Positions 46,657 to 55,359 of a DNA stretch of 64,000 nt are shown piece by piece. Origin of the DNA: Bacterioplanes sp965233665. GTDB taxonomy: Bacteria > Pseudomonadota > Gammaproteobacteria > Pseudomonadales > Oceanobacteraceae. Numbering within the stretch: position 1 is the first letter of the stretch; every line of letters begins with the position of its first letter. Where the stretch lies: contig CBDDTG010000018.1 of the NCBI GenBank assembly GCA_965233665.1, forward strand, positions 1-64,000, written 5' to 3'. The position numbers and the translations under genes are program-made. The notes beneath the pieces are model-generated. The model saw only the letters and a list, made by a program, of their open reading frames with translations. It made no database searches and was not told the origin of the DNA.

Positions 46657-47025
46657 ATGATTCAAACTCAAACCATGCTTGACGTTGCCGACAACAGCGG
46701 CGCGAAGCGCGTTCAGTGCATCAAAGTACTGGGCGGCTCACATCGTCGCTATGCCGGCATCGGCGATTTAATCAAAGTGTCCGTTAAGGAAGCAATTCCT
46801 CGCGGTAAAGTTAAGAAAGGTCAGGTGATGACCGCAGTAGTTGTGCGTACCAAGAAAGGTGTACGCCGTCCAGACGGATCTATCATCCGTTTCGACGTCA
46901 ACTCTGCCGTACTGTTGAACGCATCTAATGCGCCCATCGGTACTCGTATCTTTGGCCCTGTAACCCGTGAACTGCGCTCTGAGCAATTCATGAAGATCAT
47001 TTCCCTGGCACCAGAAGTGCTTTAA
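46657..47025 (+). CDS. rplN: 50S ribosomal protein L14
   Basis: 122 residues. MIQTQTMLDVADNSGAKRVQCIKVLGGS is the universal N-terminus (given in part). It forms inter-subunit bridges. First gene of the spc group; the 32-base gap to rpsQ contains only a ribosome binding site, so S10 and spc appear joined. Confidence 0.98.
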   Translation: MIQTQTMLDVADNSGAKRVQCIKVLGGSHRRYAGIGDLIKVSVKEAIPRGKVKKGQVMTAVVVRTKKGVRRPDGSIIRFDVNSAVLLNASNAPIGTRIFGPVTRELRSEQFMKIISLAPEVL

Positions 47026-47043
47026 GGGAGAAGGGGACACGGT

Positions 47044-47358
47044 ATGTTAAAGATTCGCAAAAATGACGAAGTAGTTGTTATTGCTGGTAAAGACAAAGGC
47101 AAACGCGGTACTGTTCGCACCGTCGGTAACGATGGTCGCCTGGTTGTTTCCGGTATTAACATGGTGAAAAAACACCAGAAGCCAAACCCGTACCTTCAGC
47201 AGCCGGGCGGCATCGTTGAGAAAGAAGCTGGTATCCATGCTTCCAACGTGGCCATCTGGAATCCTAAGACTGAAAAAGCTGACCGCGTTGGCTTTAAAGT
47301 CGAAGGTGACACCAAGGTACGTATCTTCAAATCCACTGGCGATCAAATCGACGCCTGA
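47044..47358 (+). CDS. rplX: 50S ribosomal protein L24
   Basis: 104 residues. KOW motif GKDKGKRGTVRTV near the N-terminus and GINMVKKHQKPNP are conserved. Assembly initiator that binds 23S domain I, so it is a third possible ligand for the rplC leader element. Confidence 0.98.
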   Translation: MLKIRKNDEVVVIAGKDKGKRGTVRTVGNDGRLVVSGINMVKKHQKPNPYLQQPGGIVEKEAGIHASNVAIWNPKTEKADRVGFKVEGDTKVRIFKSTGDQIDA

Positions 47359-47375
47359 TAGGACTGGGTACTGCT

Positions 47376-47915
47376 ATGTCACGTTTAGAAAAACTGTACA
47401 AAGAAGAAGTAGTAGCCAAGCTGAAAGAAGAGTTTGGTTACGAAAACATCATGCAGGTGCCAAAAATCACCAAAGTGACCCTGAACATGGGTGTTGGTGA
47501 AGCACTGGGTGATAAGAAATTGCTGGATAGCGCGGTGGCGGATATGGAAGCCATCGCAGGTCAGAAAGTCGTCGTTACTAAAGCACGCAAATCTGTTGCA
47601 GGCTTCAAAGTACGTGAAGGCTGGCCGATCGGCTGTAAAGTAACCCTGCGTCGCGATCGCATGTGGGAATTCATCGACCGTCTGGTTGATATTTCTCTGC
47701 CACGCGTACGTGACTTCCGTGGTATTAACCCGAAGTCATTCGACGGCCGCGGTAACTACAGCATGGGTGTGAAGGAACAGATCATCTTCCCGGAAATTGA
47801 ATACGATAAAGTAGACAAGGTTCGCGGTATGGATATCACCATCACCACCACGGCAGAAACTAACGAAGAAGGCCGCGCTCTGCTGAAAGCGCTGCAGTTC
47901 CCGTTCCGTAACTAA
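47376..47915 (+). CDS. rplE: 50S ribosomal protein L5
   Basis: 179 residues, 5S rRNA-binding protein of the central protuberance. KITKVTLNMGVGEA and GNYSMGVKEQIIFPEI are family signatures. In E. coli S8 represses the spc mRNA at the L5 start; the 17-base rplX-rplE gap here is short and I could not identify a convincing copy of the 16S S8 site. Confidence 0.98.
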   Translation: MSRLEKLYKEEVVAKLKEEFGYENIMQVPKITKVTLNMGVGEALGDKKLLDSAVADMEAIAGQKVVVTKARKSVAGFKVREGWPIGCKVTLRRDRMWEFIDRLVDISLPRVRDFRGINPKSFDGRGNYSMGVKEQIIFPEIEYDKVDKVRGMDITITTTAETNEEGRALLKALQFPFRN

Positions 47916-47927
47916 GGAGACTGAGTC

Positions 47928-48233
47928 ATGGCAAAAATCGGCATGAAGCAGCGTGAACTGAAGCGTGAGAAGCTGGTCGCTAAGTTCGGCGCTAAGCGTG
48001 AAGAACTAAAAGCCATCATCAAAAATCCAAACTCTTCTGACGAAGAGCGTTGGAATGCACAAATGGCCCTGCAAAAACTGCCTCGCGATTCTTCTGCGAG
48101 CCGTTTGCAGCGTCGTTGTCAGATGACTGGTCGCCCACACGGTGTTTACCGTAAGTTCAAGCTGTCACGTATTAAACTGCGTGAAGAAGGCATGAAGGGC
48201 AACGTGCCAGGTCTGAAAAAAGCTAGTTGGTAA
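47928..48233 (+). CDS. rpsN: 30S ribosomal protein S14 (long, zinc-free form)
   Basis: 101 residues. It lacks the CxxC pairs of the short zinc form and has LPRDSSASRLQRRCQMTGRP and HGVYRKFKLSRIKLRE. Normal gammaproteobacterial type. A large hairpin follows. Confidence 0.98.
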   Translation: MAKIGMKQRELKREKLVAKFGAKREELKAIIKNPNSSDEERWNAQMALQKLPRDSSASRLQRRCQMTGRPHGVYRKFKLSRIKLREEGMKGNVPGLKKASW

Positions 48234-48239
48234 GCAATT

Positions 48240-48281
48240 CCCGGTACGCAGCGTGATGTTTCATCGCGCTGTGTCGCCGGG
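48240..48281 (+). promoter_or_regulatory. Two-part hairpin between rpsN and rpsH
   Basis: CAGCGTGATG (48249-48258) and CATCGCGCTG (48262-48271) pair over ten bases (one G-T) around TTT. CCCGG (48240-48244) and CCGGG (48277-48281) clamp the base across a small internal loop. No U-tract follows, so it is not an intrinsic terminator. It lies 26 bases before the rpsH ATG. Confidence 0.65.
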
Positions 48282-48307
48282 GCGCTGTACAACCGAGGAC
48301 TATTTAA

Positions 48308-48700
48308 ATGAGTATGCAAGATACGTTGGCGGACATGTTTACCCGCATTCGTAACGCCCAGCAAGCGGGCCACGCGAATGTGAGCATGCCGTCATCAAAG
48401 ATCAAGAAATCTGTTGCACAGGTTCTTGAAAATGAAGGTTACATTGGCGGTTTCTCTGTAGACGAAACTGTTAAGCCTACGCTGACCATCGACCTGAAGT
48501 ACTACGAAGGTAAACCGGTAATCGAGCGCATTGAGCGTGTTAGCCGTCCTGGCCTGCGCCAGTACCGCGGTACTACCGAGCTGCCTAAAGTAGAGGCCGG
48601 TCTGGGTGTGGCGATTGTTTCCACTTCTAAAGGCGTTATGACTGATCGTGCTGCCCGTGCTGCGGGTGTTGGCGGTGAAGTCATTGCGACCGTATTCTAA
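48308..48700 (+). CDS. rpsH: 30S ribosomal protein S8
   Basis: 130 residues, central 16S-binding protein. MQDTLADMFTRIRNAQ and GLGVAIVSTSKGVMTDRAAR are conserved. In E. coli it is the translational repressor of the spc operon. The structured 74-base gap before it is unusual for this tight cluster. Confidence 0.98.
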   Translation: MSMQDTLADMFTRIRNAQQAGHANVSMPSSKIKKSVAQVLENEGYIGGFSVDETVKPTLTIDLKYYEGKPVIERIERVSRPGLRQYRGTTELPKVEAGLGVAIVSTSKGVMTDRAARAAGVGGEVIATVF

Positions 48701-48712
48701 GGAGTCGTCACA

Positions 48713-49246
48713 ATGTCTCGCGTAGCAAAAGCTCCTGTCTCTATTCCTGCTGGCGTTGAAGTTAAGCTGGCAGAAGACAAGATCAGTGTTAAAGGTAAGC
48801 AGGGTCAACTGGACCTGGACGTACATTCTGCCGTGGCCATCAGCCAGGAAGAAAACGTACTGAAGTTTGCTCCAAAGAAACAAGACAAGCAGTCCATCGC
48901 GTTGGCCGGCACTTTCCGTGCACTGGTTAACAACATGGTGAAAGGCGTGTCTGAAGGCTTTGAGAAGAAACTGGTTCTGCAAGGTGTTGGTTACCGTGCC
49001 AAAGCATCCGGTAAGACCCTGAATCTGTCATTAGGCTTCTCCCATCCAGTGGATTACGAGCTGCCAGAAGGCGTGACTGCTGAAACGCCAAGCCAAACTG
49101 AAATCGTTATCAAAGGTATCGATAAGCAGCAGGTTGGTCAGGTAGCAGCCGAAATCCGTGGCTATCGTCCACCAGAGCCTTATAAAGGTAAGGGTGTACG
49201 TTATGCTGATGAGAATGTGCGTCGTAAAGAAGCCAAGAAAAAGTAA
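48713..49246 (+). CDS. rplF: 50S ribosomal protein L6
   Basis: 177 residues, two similar RNA-binding domains near the sarcin-ricin loop. MSRVAKAPVSIPAGVEVK and the C-terminal RPPEPYKGKGVRYADE are diagnostic. Confidence 0.98.
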   Translation: MSRVAKAPVSIPAGVEVKLAEDKISVKGKQGQLDLDVHSAVAISQEENVLKFAPKKQDKQSIALAGTFRALVNNMVKGVSEGFEKKLVLQGVGYRAKASGKTLNLSLGFSHPVDYELPEGVTAETPSQTEIVIKGIDKQQVGQVAAEIRGYRPPEPYKGKGVRYADENVRRKEAKKK

Positions 49247-49256
49247 GGTCTAGGCC

Positions 49257-49607
49257 ATGAATGAGAAGAAAAAAGCTCGTTTGCGCCGTGCCCAGAAAAC
49301 ACGGACAGTAATCCGTGATAAGGGTGCGGTTCGTCTGTGCGTCCACCGTACGCCCAGACACATATATGCTCAGATCATCTCTGCCAATGGCGCTAGTGTC
49401 TTGGCGACTGCTTCTACTGTTGAAGCCGATCTGCGCAGTGAAGTTACTGGTAACGTCAGTGCTGCGACCAAAGTGGGTCAGTTGATTGCTGAGCGCGCGA
49501 AAGCCGCTGGTATCACCAAAGTAGCGTTCGACCGTTCTGGTTTTAAATACCATGGTCGTGTTAAAGCCCTGGCTGACGCGGCTCGTGAAAGCGGCCTGGA
49601 ATTCTAA
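49257..49607 (+). CDS. rplR: 50S ribosomal protein L18
   Basis: 116 residues. Basic N-terminus KKKARLRRAQKTRTVIRDKG and FDRSGFKYHGRVKALADAAR are typical. Brings 5S rRNA into the large subunit with L5 and L25. Confidence 0.98.
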   Translation: MNEKKKARLRRAQKTRTVIRDKGAVRLCVHRTPRHIYAQIISANGASVLATASTVEADLRSEVTGNVSAATKVGQLIAERAKAAGITKVAFDRSGFKYHGRVKALADAARESGLEF

Positions 49608-49618
49608 GGGTAAAGATC

Positions 49619-50128
49619 ATGGCAAATAATGAACGTGTAGAACGTAACGAAAGCGAACTGCAGGAAAAACTGGTTCAAGTGAACCGTGTTGCCAAAGTTG
49701 TAAAAGGTGGTCGTATCTTCGCCTTTACTGCTTTGACTGTTGTTGGCGATGGCGCTGGTCGTGTCGGTTTTGGTCGTGGTAAGAGCCGTGAGGTTCCAAC
49801 CGCTATCCAAAAAGCGATGGAACAAGCTAAGCGCAATATGATTAATGTCCAGCTGGACGGCAGCACTTTGCAGTACGCTGTTAAGGCTCGTCATTCTGGC
49901 GCTCAAATCTACATGCAGCCAGCATCTGAAGGTACCGGTATTATTGCCGGTGGTGCGATGCGTGCCGTATTGGAGATGGTGGGTGTTAAAAACGTCTTGG
50001 CGAAATGCTATGGCTCTACTAACCCGGTAAACGTTGTACGCGCGACTGTTAAAGGTCTAGCGCAAATGCAATCTCCGGATCAAGTAGCGGCTAAGCGTGG
50101 CAAGACGGTCGAAGAGATTCTGGGGTAA
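49619..50128 (+). CDS. rpsE: 30S ribosomal protein S5
   Basis: 169 residues. The double-stranded-RNA-binding fold has VKGGRIFAFTALTVVGDG and GRVGFGRGKSREVP. Acts in mRNA entry and decoding fidelity. No change typical of spectinomycin resistance is evident. Confidence 0.98.
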   Translation: MANNERVERNESELQEKLVQVNRVAKVVKGGRIFAFTALTVVGDGAGRVGFGRGKSREVPTAIQKAMEQAKRNMINVQLDGSTLQYAVKARHSGAQIYMQPASEGTGIIAGGAMRAVLEMVGVKNVLAKCYGSTNPVNVVRATVKGLAQMQSPDQVAAKRGKTVEEILG

Positions 50129-50134
50129 TTCGTT

Positions 50135-50320
50135 ATGGCTAAGAAAACCGTAAAAGTCACCCAAACTCGTAGCACCATTGGCAAATTGCCAAAGCACCGC
50201 GAAACCATGAAAGGTTTGGGTCTGCGTCGTATTGGTCACACTGTTGAATTGGAAGATACACCTTCTGTTCGCGGCATGATCAACCAAGTTCAATACATGG
50301 TTAAGGTTGAAGGGGAGTAA
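50135..50320 (+). CDS. rpmD: 50S ribosomal protein L30
   Basis: 61 residues. VKVTQTRSTIGKLPKHRETM and the GLRRIGHTVE segment fit the family. One base separates its stop from the rplO ATG. Confidence 0.98.
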   Translation: MAKKTVKVTQTRSTIGKLPKHRETMKGLGLRRIGHTVELEDTPSVRGMINQVQYMVKVEGE

Positions 50321-50321
50321 T

Positions 50322-50756
50322 ATGCGTCTCAACGAATTGAGCCCAGCTCCTGGTTCTAAACCTGCTGCTAAGCGTGTTGGCCGTGGTATCGGTTCTGGTC
50401 TGGGTAAGACTGGTGGCCGTGGTCACAAAGGTCAAAAGTCTCGCTCAGGCGGTAAAGTAGCGCCAGGTTTTGAAGGCGGTCAGATGCCTATTCACCGTCG
50501 TCTGCCTAAGTTCGGCTTTAACTCTCGCAAAGCTCCACTGGTGGCCGAAATCCGCCTGAACGAGCTGGTGAAAGTTGAAGGTGACGTGGTGGATCTGGCT
50601 GCTCTTAAAGCGGCTGACATCATCGGTGAAAAGATCATCGAAGGTCGTGTGATCCTGTCCGGCGAAATCAACAAGGCTGTGACCGTAAAAGGTCTAAAAG
50701 TCACTAAAGGCGCTAAAGCTGCCATTGAAGCAGCGGGTGGAAAGGTCGAAGACTAA
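50322..50756 (+). CDS. rplO: 50S ribosomal protein L15
   Basis: 144 residues. MRLNELSPAPGSKPAAKRVG and the Gly/Arg-rich GSGLGKTGGRGHKGQKSRSG are characteristic. GGGGAG of the rpmD 3' end serves as ribosome binding site. The stop overlaps the secY start (TAATG). Confidence 0.98.
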   Translation: MRLNELSPAPGSKPAAKRVGRGIGSGLGKTGGRGHKGQKSRSGGKVAPGFEGGQMPIHRRLPKFGFNSRKAPLVAEIRLNELVKVEGDVVDLAALKAADIIGEKIIEGRVILSGEINKAVTVKGLKVTKGAKAAIEAAGGKVED

Positions 50757-52078
50757 TGGCTAGGCAAGGCTCACTACCGCAAGGGATGCAATCCGGGCTC
50801 GGAGAACTCTGGGCTCGTATTCGCTTTGTATTCCTGGCGATTGTTGTATATCGAATCGGTACTCACATTCCGGTACCCGGCATTAACCCAGAATCACTGG
50901 CGCGGCTGTTCGAGCAGAACCAGGGCACCATCCTGGAAATGTTCAACATGTTCTCTGGTGGTGCACTGGAGCGCATGAGTATCTTGGCATTGGGTATCAT
51001 GCCGTACATTTCGGCATCGATTATCATGCAATTGCTGACGGCGGTGAGCCCGCAGCTCGAGCAGCTCAAGAAAGAAGGTGAAGCCGGTCGTCGCAAGATT
51101 ACCCAGTACACGCGCTACGGCACGGTACTGTTGGCTACCATCCAGGCCTTCGGTGTATCCGCTGGCTTGGCAGGCCAGGGCGTTACCTTCTCTTCTGGCA
51201 TCGATTTTTATATCGCCGCCATCCCGTCCTTTGTGGCCGGTGCGGTGTTTATGATGTGGCTGGGTGAGCAAGTAACCGAGCGTGGTATCGGCAATGGTAT
51301 TTCCATTCTGATCTTCGCAGGTATTGTTGCTGGCTTACCAGGCGCGATTGGCCAGGCGTTTGAGTCTGCCCGTCAGGGTGATCTGCATATTCTGTTGTTG
51401 CTGGTGATTGCTGCTTTAGCAGTGTTGGTGATTGGCTTTGTGGTGTTTGTTGAGCGCGGTCAGCGTCGCATCACCATTAACTACGCCAAGCGTCAGCAAG
51501 GTCGTCAAATGATGGCCGCGCAAAGCAGTCATTTGCCGCTGAAGCTGAATATGGCCGGCGTGATTCCTGCGATCTTCGCGTCCTCACTGCTGTTGTTCCC
51601 GGCCTCTCTGGGCCAGTGGTTCGGCAAAGGTGAAGGCATGGAGTGGTTGCAGGACATCAGTATGGCGTTGGCACCGAATTCGCCGCTGTACATCGTGCTG
51701 TTTGCTGCTGGCATTATCTTCTTCTGCTATTTCTACACGGCGTTGATGTTTAACCCGCGTGACGTAGCCGAAAACCTGAAAAAGTCTGGCGCTTTCATTC
51801 CGGGGATTCGTCCGGGTATCCAGACCGCTAAGTACATCGATGGTGTGCTCGGTCGTCTGACCCTGTTTGGTTCGATCTACATTGCTGCTGTCTGTTTGCT
51901 GCCGCAATTTATGATTGTCGCTGCGGATGTGCCTTTCTATTTTGGCGGCACGTCGTTGTTGATCGTAGTGGTGGTGGTGATGGACTTTATGTCCCAGGTG
52001 CAATCTCACCTGATGTCACACCAGTACGAGTCAGTGATGAAAAAGTCGAACCTGAAGAATTTTGGCTCAGCTCGCTGA
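50756..52078 (+). CDS. secY: Preprotein translocase channel SecY
   Basis: 440 residues with ten membrane segments. FNMFSGGALERMSILALGIMP and FYTALMFNPRDVAENLKKSG are conserved; the first belongs to the plug and second helix region. It forms the export channel with SecE (24998-25366) and SecG. Translationally coupled to rplO. Confidence 0.98.
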   Translation: MARQGSLPQGMQSGLGELWARIRFVFLAIVVYRIGTHIPVPGINPESLARLFEQNQGTILEMFNMFSGGALERMSILALGIMPYISASIIMQLLTAVSPQLEQLKKEGEAGRRKITQYTRYGTVLLATIQAFGVSAGLAGQGVTFSSGIDFYIAAIPSFVAGAVFMMWLGEQVTERGIGNGISILIFAGIVAGLPGAIGQAFESARQGDLHILLLLVIAALAVLVIGFVVFVERGQRRITINYAKRQQGRQMMAAQSSHLPLKLNMAGVIPAIFASSLLLFPASLGQWFGKGEGMEWLQDISMALAPNSPLYIVLFAAGIIFFCYFYTALMFNPRDVAENLKKSGAFIPGIRPGIQTAKYIDGVLGRLTLFGSIYIAAVCLLPQFMIVAADVPFYFGGTSLLIVVVVVMDFMSQVQSHLMSHQYESVMKKSNLKNFGSAR

Positions 52079-52098
52079 GCCAGATTTAGGAGAACGTC

Positions 52099-52212
52099 AT
52101 GAAAGTACGTGCATCTGTTAAAAAAATCTGCCGTAACTGCAAAGTTATTCGTCGTAACGGCAGTGTGCGAGTGATCTGTACAGATCCTAAGCACAAGCAA
52201 CGTCAGGGTTAA
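52099..52212 (+). CDS. rpmJ: 50S ribosomal protein L36 (zinc form)
   Basis: 37 residues: MKVRASVKKICRNCKVIRR and then GSVRVICTDPKHKQRQG. The zinc ligands C11, C14, C27 and H32 are present, so this is the zinc-containing form. AGGAG precedes the ATG. Last gene of the spc group. Confidence 0.97.
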   Translation: MKVRASVKKICRNCKVIRRNGSVRVICTDPKHKQRQG

Positions 52213-52234
52213 TTTCCTGACAAGGTCGGGTGTA

Positions 52235-52277
52235 ATGCTAATGGCGGCTTGATTTTTGATCATGCCGCCATTAGTAT
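52235..52277 (+). promoter_or_regulatory. 18-base-pair hairpin between rpmJ and rpsM
   Basis: ATGCTAATGGCGGC (52235-52248) pairs with GCCGCCATTAGTAT (52264-52277), with one G-T pair. After a T-T mismatch, TGAT pairs with ATCA around TTTTG. There is no U-tract, so it is not a plain terminator. It ends 40 bases before the rpsM ATG, in the leader where S4 controls the alpha operon in E. coli. Confidence 0.75.
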
Positions 52278-52317
52278 CTTGCGCCCTTTCATCAAGTAAA
52301 GTGTATTGGAGTTAGAC

Positions 52318-52674
52318 ATGGCCCGTATTGCCGGTGTCAACATTCCTGACAACAAGCATGCAGTTATTTCTCTGACCTATGTCTATGGCATTGGTAAGAC
52401 AACTGCGAAAGAGATCTGTGCTGCGACCAGCATCGCTGAAGACACCAAGATCGGTGAGTTGAGCGAGGAGCAGTTGGATCAGATCCGTAATGAAGTAGGC
52501 AAGTTCACTGTTGAGGGTGACTTACGCCGCGAAGTACAAATGAACATCAAGCGTTTGATGGACATGGGTTGCTTCCGTGGTATTCGTCACCGTCGTAGCC
52601 TGCCTCTTCGCGGTCAGCGTACTAAAACAAATGCTCGTACCCGTAAGGGTCCGCGTAAGCCGATCCGTAAGTAA
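52318..52674 (+). CDS. rpsM: 30S ribosomal protein S13
   Basis: 118 residues. MARIAGVNIPDNKHAVISLTY and the basic tail RTKTNARTRKGPRKPIRK, which reaches the P-site tRNA, are typical. The start is at MARI, the universal N-terminus, with GGAG upstream. First gene of the alpha group. Confidence 0.98.
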   Translation: MARIAGVNIPDNKHAVISLTYVYGIGKTTAKEICAATSIAEDTKIGELSEEQLDQIRNEVGKFTVEGDLRREVQMNIKRLMDMGCFRGIRHRRSLPLRGQRTKTNARTRKGPRKPIRK

Positions 52675-52748
52675 TTCTTACGGTCGGACTTTTAGTGTAG
52701 CTGCATTCAGCTTGTTGCAGTGTTGATATTAAAAGCAGGATTTATCAA

Positions 52749-53138
52749 ATGGCTAAGCCACAAAGATCAACCAAAAAGAAGGTTAAAAAGCAGGTCGTAG
52801 ATGGGATTGCCCATATCCACGCCTCTTTTAACAACACCATCGTGACCATCACCGACCGCCAAGGCAATGCATTGTCTTGGGCAACTGCCGGTGGCTCTGG
52901 TTTCCGTGGTTCTCGTAAGAGCACTCCTTTTGCAGCGCAGGTTGCTGCAGAACGCGCCGGTGAGGCAGCGAAAGAGTACGGCCTGAAAAACCTGGACGTA
53001 GAAGTTAAAGGTCCTGGTCCTGGTCGTGAATCTGCCGTTCGTGCCCTGAACGCCTGTGGTTATAAGATCAGCAACATCACCGATGTTACGCCGATCCCAC
53101 ATAACGGCTGTCGTCCACCTAAGAAACGTCGCGTATAA
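52749..53138 (+). CDS. rpsK: 30S ribosomal protein S11
   Basis: 129 residues. HIHASFNNTIVTITDRQGN and VTPIPHNGCRPPKKRRV are diagnostic. Platform protein near the E-site mRNA. Confidence 0.98.
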   Translation: MAKPQRSTKKKVKKQVVDGIAHIHASFNNTIVTITDRQGNALSWATAGGSGFRGSRKSTPFAAQVAAERAGEAAKEYGLKNLDVEVKGPGPGRESAVRALNACGYKISNITDVTPIPHNGCRPPKKRRV

Positions 53139-53150
53139 GGAGGCAGATTA

Positions 53151-53771
53151 ATGGCACGTTATATTGGTCCAAAATGTAAGCTGTCTCGTCGTGAAGGAAC
53201 CGACCTGTTCCTGAAGAGCGGCATTCGAGCACTGGATTCCAAGTGTAAAGCAGAAACAAAACCAGGTGTTCATGGCGCTGGCCGTGGCCGTCTGTCTGAC
53301 TACGGCCTGCAGCTGCGTGAAAAGCAGAAGGTTCGTCGTCTGTATGGCATCCTGGAAAAGCAATTCCGTGGCTACTACAAAGAAGCGGCGCGTCGTAAAG
53401 GTGCGACCGGTGAGGTACTGCTGCAATTGCTGGAATCTCGTCTGGATAATGTGGTGTACCGCATGGGCTTCGGCTCAACGCGTGCGGAAGCACGTCAGCT
53501 GGTGTCTCACAAAGCCATCACTGTAAACGGTAAGACGGTTAATGTTGCGTCTTACACCGTTAAAAGTGGTGATGTGGTTGCGATTCGCGAAAAATCTAAG
53601 TCTCAGGACCGTATCAAAACGGCACTGGAACTGTCCAGTCAGCGTCCTGACTGTGGCTGGGTTGACGTGAATGCCAGCAAGATGGAAGGAACGTTTAAAG
53701 CGGTTCCTGAGCGCGCTGATCTCCCTGCTGAGATCAACGAAAACCTGATCGTCGAACTTTACTCTAAGTAA
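53151..53771 (+). CDS. rpsD: 30S ribosomal protein S4
   Basis: 206 residues. N-terminal domain with CKLSRREGTDLFLKSG and the S4 RNA-binding domain (about 95-155, ESRLDNVVYRMGF). An assembly initiator and, in E. coli, the repressor of the alpha operon. It is therefore the natural candidate ligand for structure upstream of rpsM. Confidence 0.98.
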   Translation: MARYIGPKCKLSRREGTDLFLKSGIRALDSKCKAETKPGVHGAGRGRLSDYGLQLREKQKVRRLYGILEKQFRGYYKEAARRKGATGEVLLQLLESRLDNVVYRMGFGSTRAEARQLVSHKAITVNGKTVNVASYTVKSGDVVAIREKSKSQDRIKTALELSSQRPDCGWVDVNASKMEGTFKAVPERADLPAEINENLIVELYSK

Positions 53772-53793
53772 TAGAGGAATTTAAGGGGCAGCT

Positions 53794-54795
53794 ATGCAGC
53801 GTGCAGTGAATGAATTTCTGACACCTCGTCATATTCAGGTAGATGAAGTAAGCACTACCCACGCCAAAGTGACTCTGGAGCCACTGGAGCGTGGTTTCGG
53901 GCACACATTGGGCAGTGCATTGCGTCGTATTTTGTTGTCGTCCATGCCGGGCGCAGCAATCGTTGAATGCGAAATCGACGGCGTTTTGCACGAGTACAGC
54001 ACCATTGAAGGCGTGCAGGAAGATGTAATTGAAATCCTGCTGAACCTGAAGGGTGTGGCGGTCAAGTTGCATGAACGCGACGAGGCAACCCTGAGTCTGA
54101 ACAAGGTGGGTCCTGGCGCGGTCACAGCTGCCGATATTCAACTGGATCATGGTGTTGAAGTCGCTAACCCGGATCACGTCATTGCTCACCTGAGTGAAGG
54201 CACAGATCTGAAAATGACTTTGAAAGTCGCTTCTGGTCGCGGTTATGAGACGGTTGAGTCTCGTAACCAAAACGATGAAGAGACAAAAGCCATTGGCAAA
54301 CTCCAATTGGATGCCACTTACAGCCCGGTTAAGCGTGTTTCTTACAGCGTAGATTCTGCGCGTGTTGAGCAACGCACTGACCTGGACAAGTTGGTCATCG
54401 ACTTGGAAACCAACGGTACTTTGGATCCAGAAGAAGCTATTCGTCGGTCTGCAACCATCTTGCAGCAGCAGTTGGCCGTATTCGTGAACCTGGAAAACGA
54501 AGAAGTTGTTGAACAGGCGCGTGAAGAAGAGGAAATTGATCCGATTCTGCTGCGTCCAGTTGACGACCTCGAGTTGACCGTACGTTCGGCTAACTGTCTG
54601 AAAGCAGAAAACATCTACTACATCGGTGACCTGATTCAGCGCACCGAAGTTGAACTGTTGAAGACACCTAATCTGGGTAAGAAGTCTCTGACTGAAATTA
54701 AAGACGTTCTTGCTTCCCGTGGCTTGTCGTTGGGTATGCACTTAGAGAACTGGCCACCAGCCAGTCTGCGTAACGACGACAAAGTGCTGGCGTAA
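53794..54795 (+). CDS. rpoA: RNA polymerase alpha subunit
   Basis: 333 residues. N-terminal assembly domain (about 1-230) with LEPLERGFGHTLGSALRRIL, a flexible acidic linker, and the C-terminal domain (about 250-333) that binds UP elements and activators. RPVDDLELTVRSANCLKAE and GLSLGMHLENWPP are intact. Confidence 0.99.
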   Translation: MQRAVNEFLTPRHIQVDEVSTTHAKVTLEPLERGFGHTLGSALRRILLSSMPGAAIVECEIDGVLHEYSTIEGVQEDVIEILLNLKGVAVKLHERDEATLSLNKVGPGAVTAADIQLDHGVEVANPDHVIAHLSEGTDLKMTLKVASGRGYETVESRNQNDEETKAIGKLQLDATYSPVKRVSYSVDSARVEQRTDLDKLVIDLETNGTLDPEEAIRRSATILQQQLAVFVNLENEEVVEQAREEEEIDPILLRPVDDLELTVRSANCLKAENIYYIGDLIQRTEVELLKTPNLGKKSLTEIKDVLASRGLSLGMHLENWPPASLRNDDKVLA

Positions 54796-54824
54796 GCAGC
54801 GTTCAGTTAGTAAGGAATTAAACC

Positions 54825-55235
54825 ATGCGTCATCGTAAAAGTGGTCGCCACTTCAATCGTACCAGCGCTCACCGTCAAGCCATGTTTAAAAACATGGCCG
54901 TGAGCCTGTTCGAGCATGAAATCATTAAGACGACTCTGCCAAAAGCAAAAGAGTTGCGTCGCGTCGCTGAGCCACTGATCACTCTGGCTAAAGAGGATTC
55001 AGTTGCAAACCGTCGTTTGGCGTTTGCTCGTACTCGCAGCAAAGCAGCAGTTGGTAAATTGTTCACCGATTTGGGTCCTCGCTACCAGGAACGTCCGGGT
55101 GGTTACATCCGTATCCTGAAGTGCGGCTTCCGTGCTGGTGACAACGCGCCTATGGCTTATGTCGAGCTGGTTGACCGCCCTGTGGCGGTTGAAGAAGCCG
55201 ACGTCGTTGAGACCGAAGGTGCAGCAGACGAGTAA
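54825..55235 (+). CDS. rplQ: 50S ribosomal protein L17
   Basis: 136 residues. MRHRKSGRHFNRTSAHRQAM is the universal N-terminus. The last 15 residues are an acidic Ala/Glu-rich tail. The 3' end of this gene, including the stop, is partly repeated at 55360-55408. Confidence 0.98.
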   Translation: MRHRKSGRHFNRTSAHRQAMFKNMAVSLFEHEIIKTTLPKAKELRRVAEPLITLAKEDSVANRRLAFARTRSKAAVGKLFTDLGPRYQERPGGYIRILKCGFRAGDNAPMAYVELVDRPVAVEEADVVETEGAADE

Positions 55236-55254
55236 CATCGGCTGCTAATAAAGA

Positions 55255-55279
55255 ACCGCTGCTTGTCAGCGGTTTTTTT
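55255..55279 (+). terminator. Terminator of the alpha operon
   Basis: ACCGCTG/CAGCGGT stem, loop CTTGT, then seven T. It ends the ribosomal supercluster. Confidence 0.92.
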
Positions 55280-55359
55280 ATGCCTGCAAGAAATGCAATA
55301 ACGCTGAAGGTCGAAGGGATGTCTACGGTGATGAGATGTGGGATCCCGCAGATGCGTAC

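Noticed and set aside
47359..47375. E. coli-type S8 repressor site at the rplX-rplE junction
   Set aside because: GGTACTGC faintly recalls the S8 core, but the pairing strand and the 16S H21 pattern are not there.
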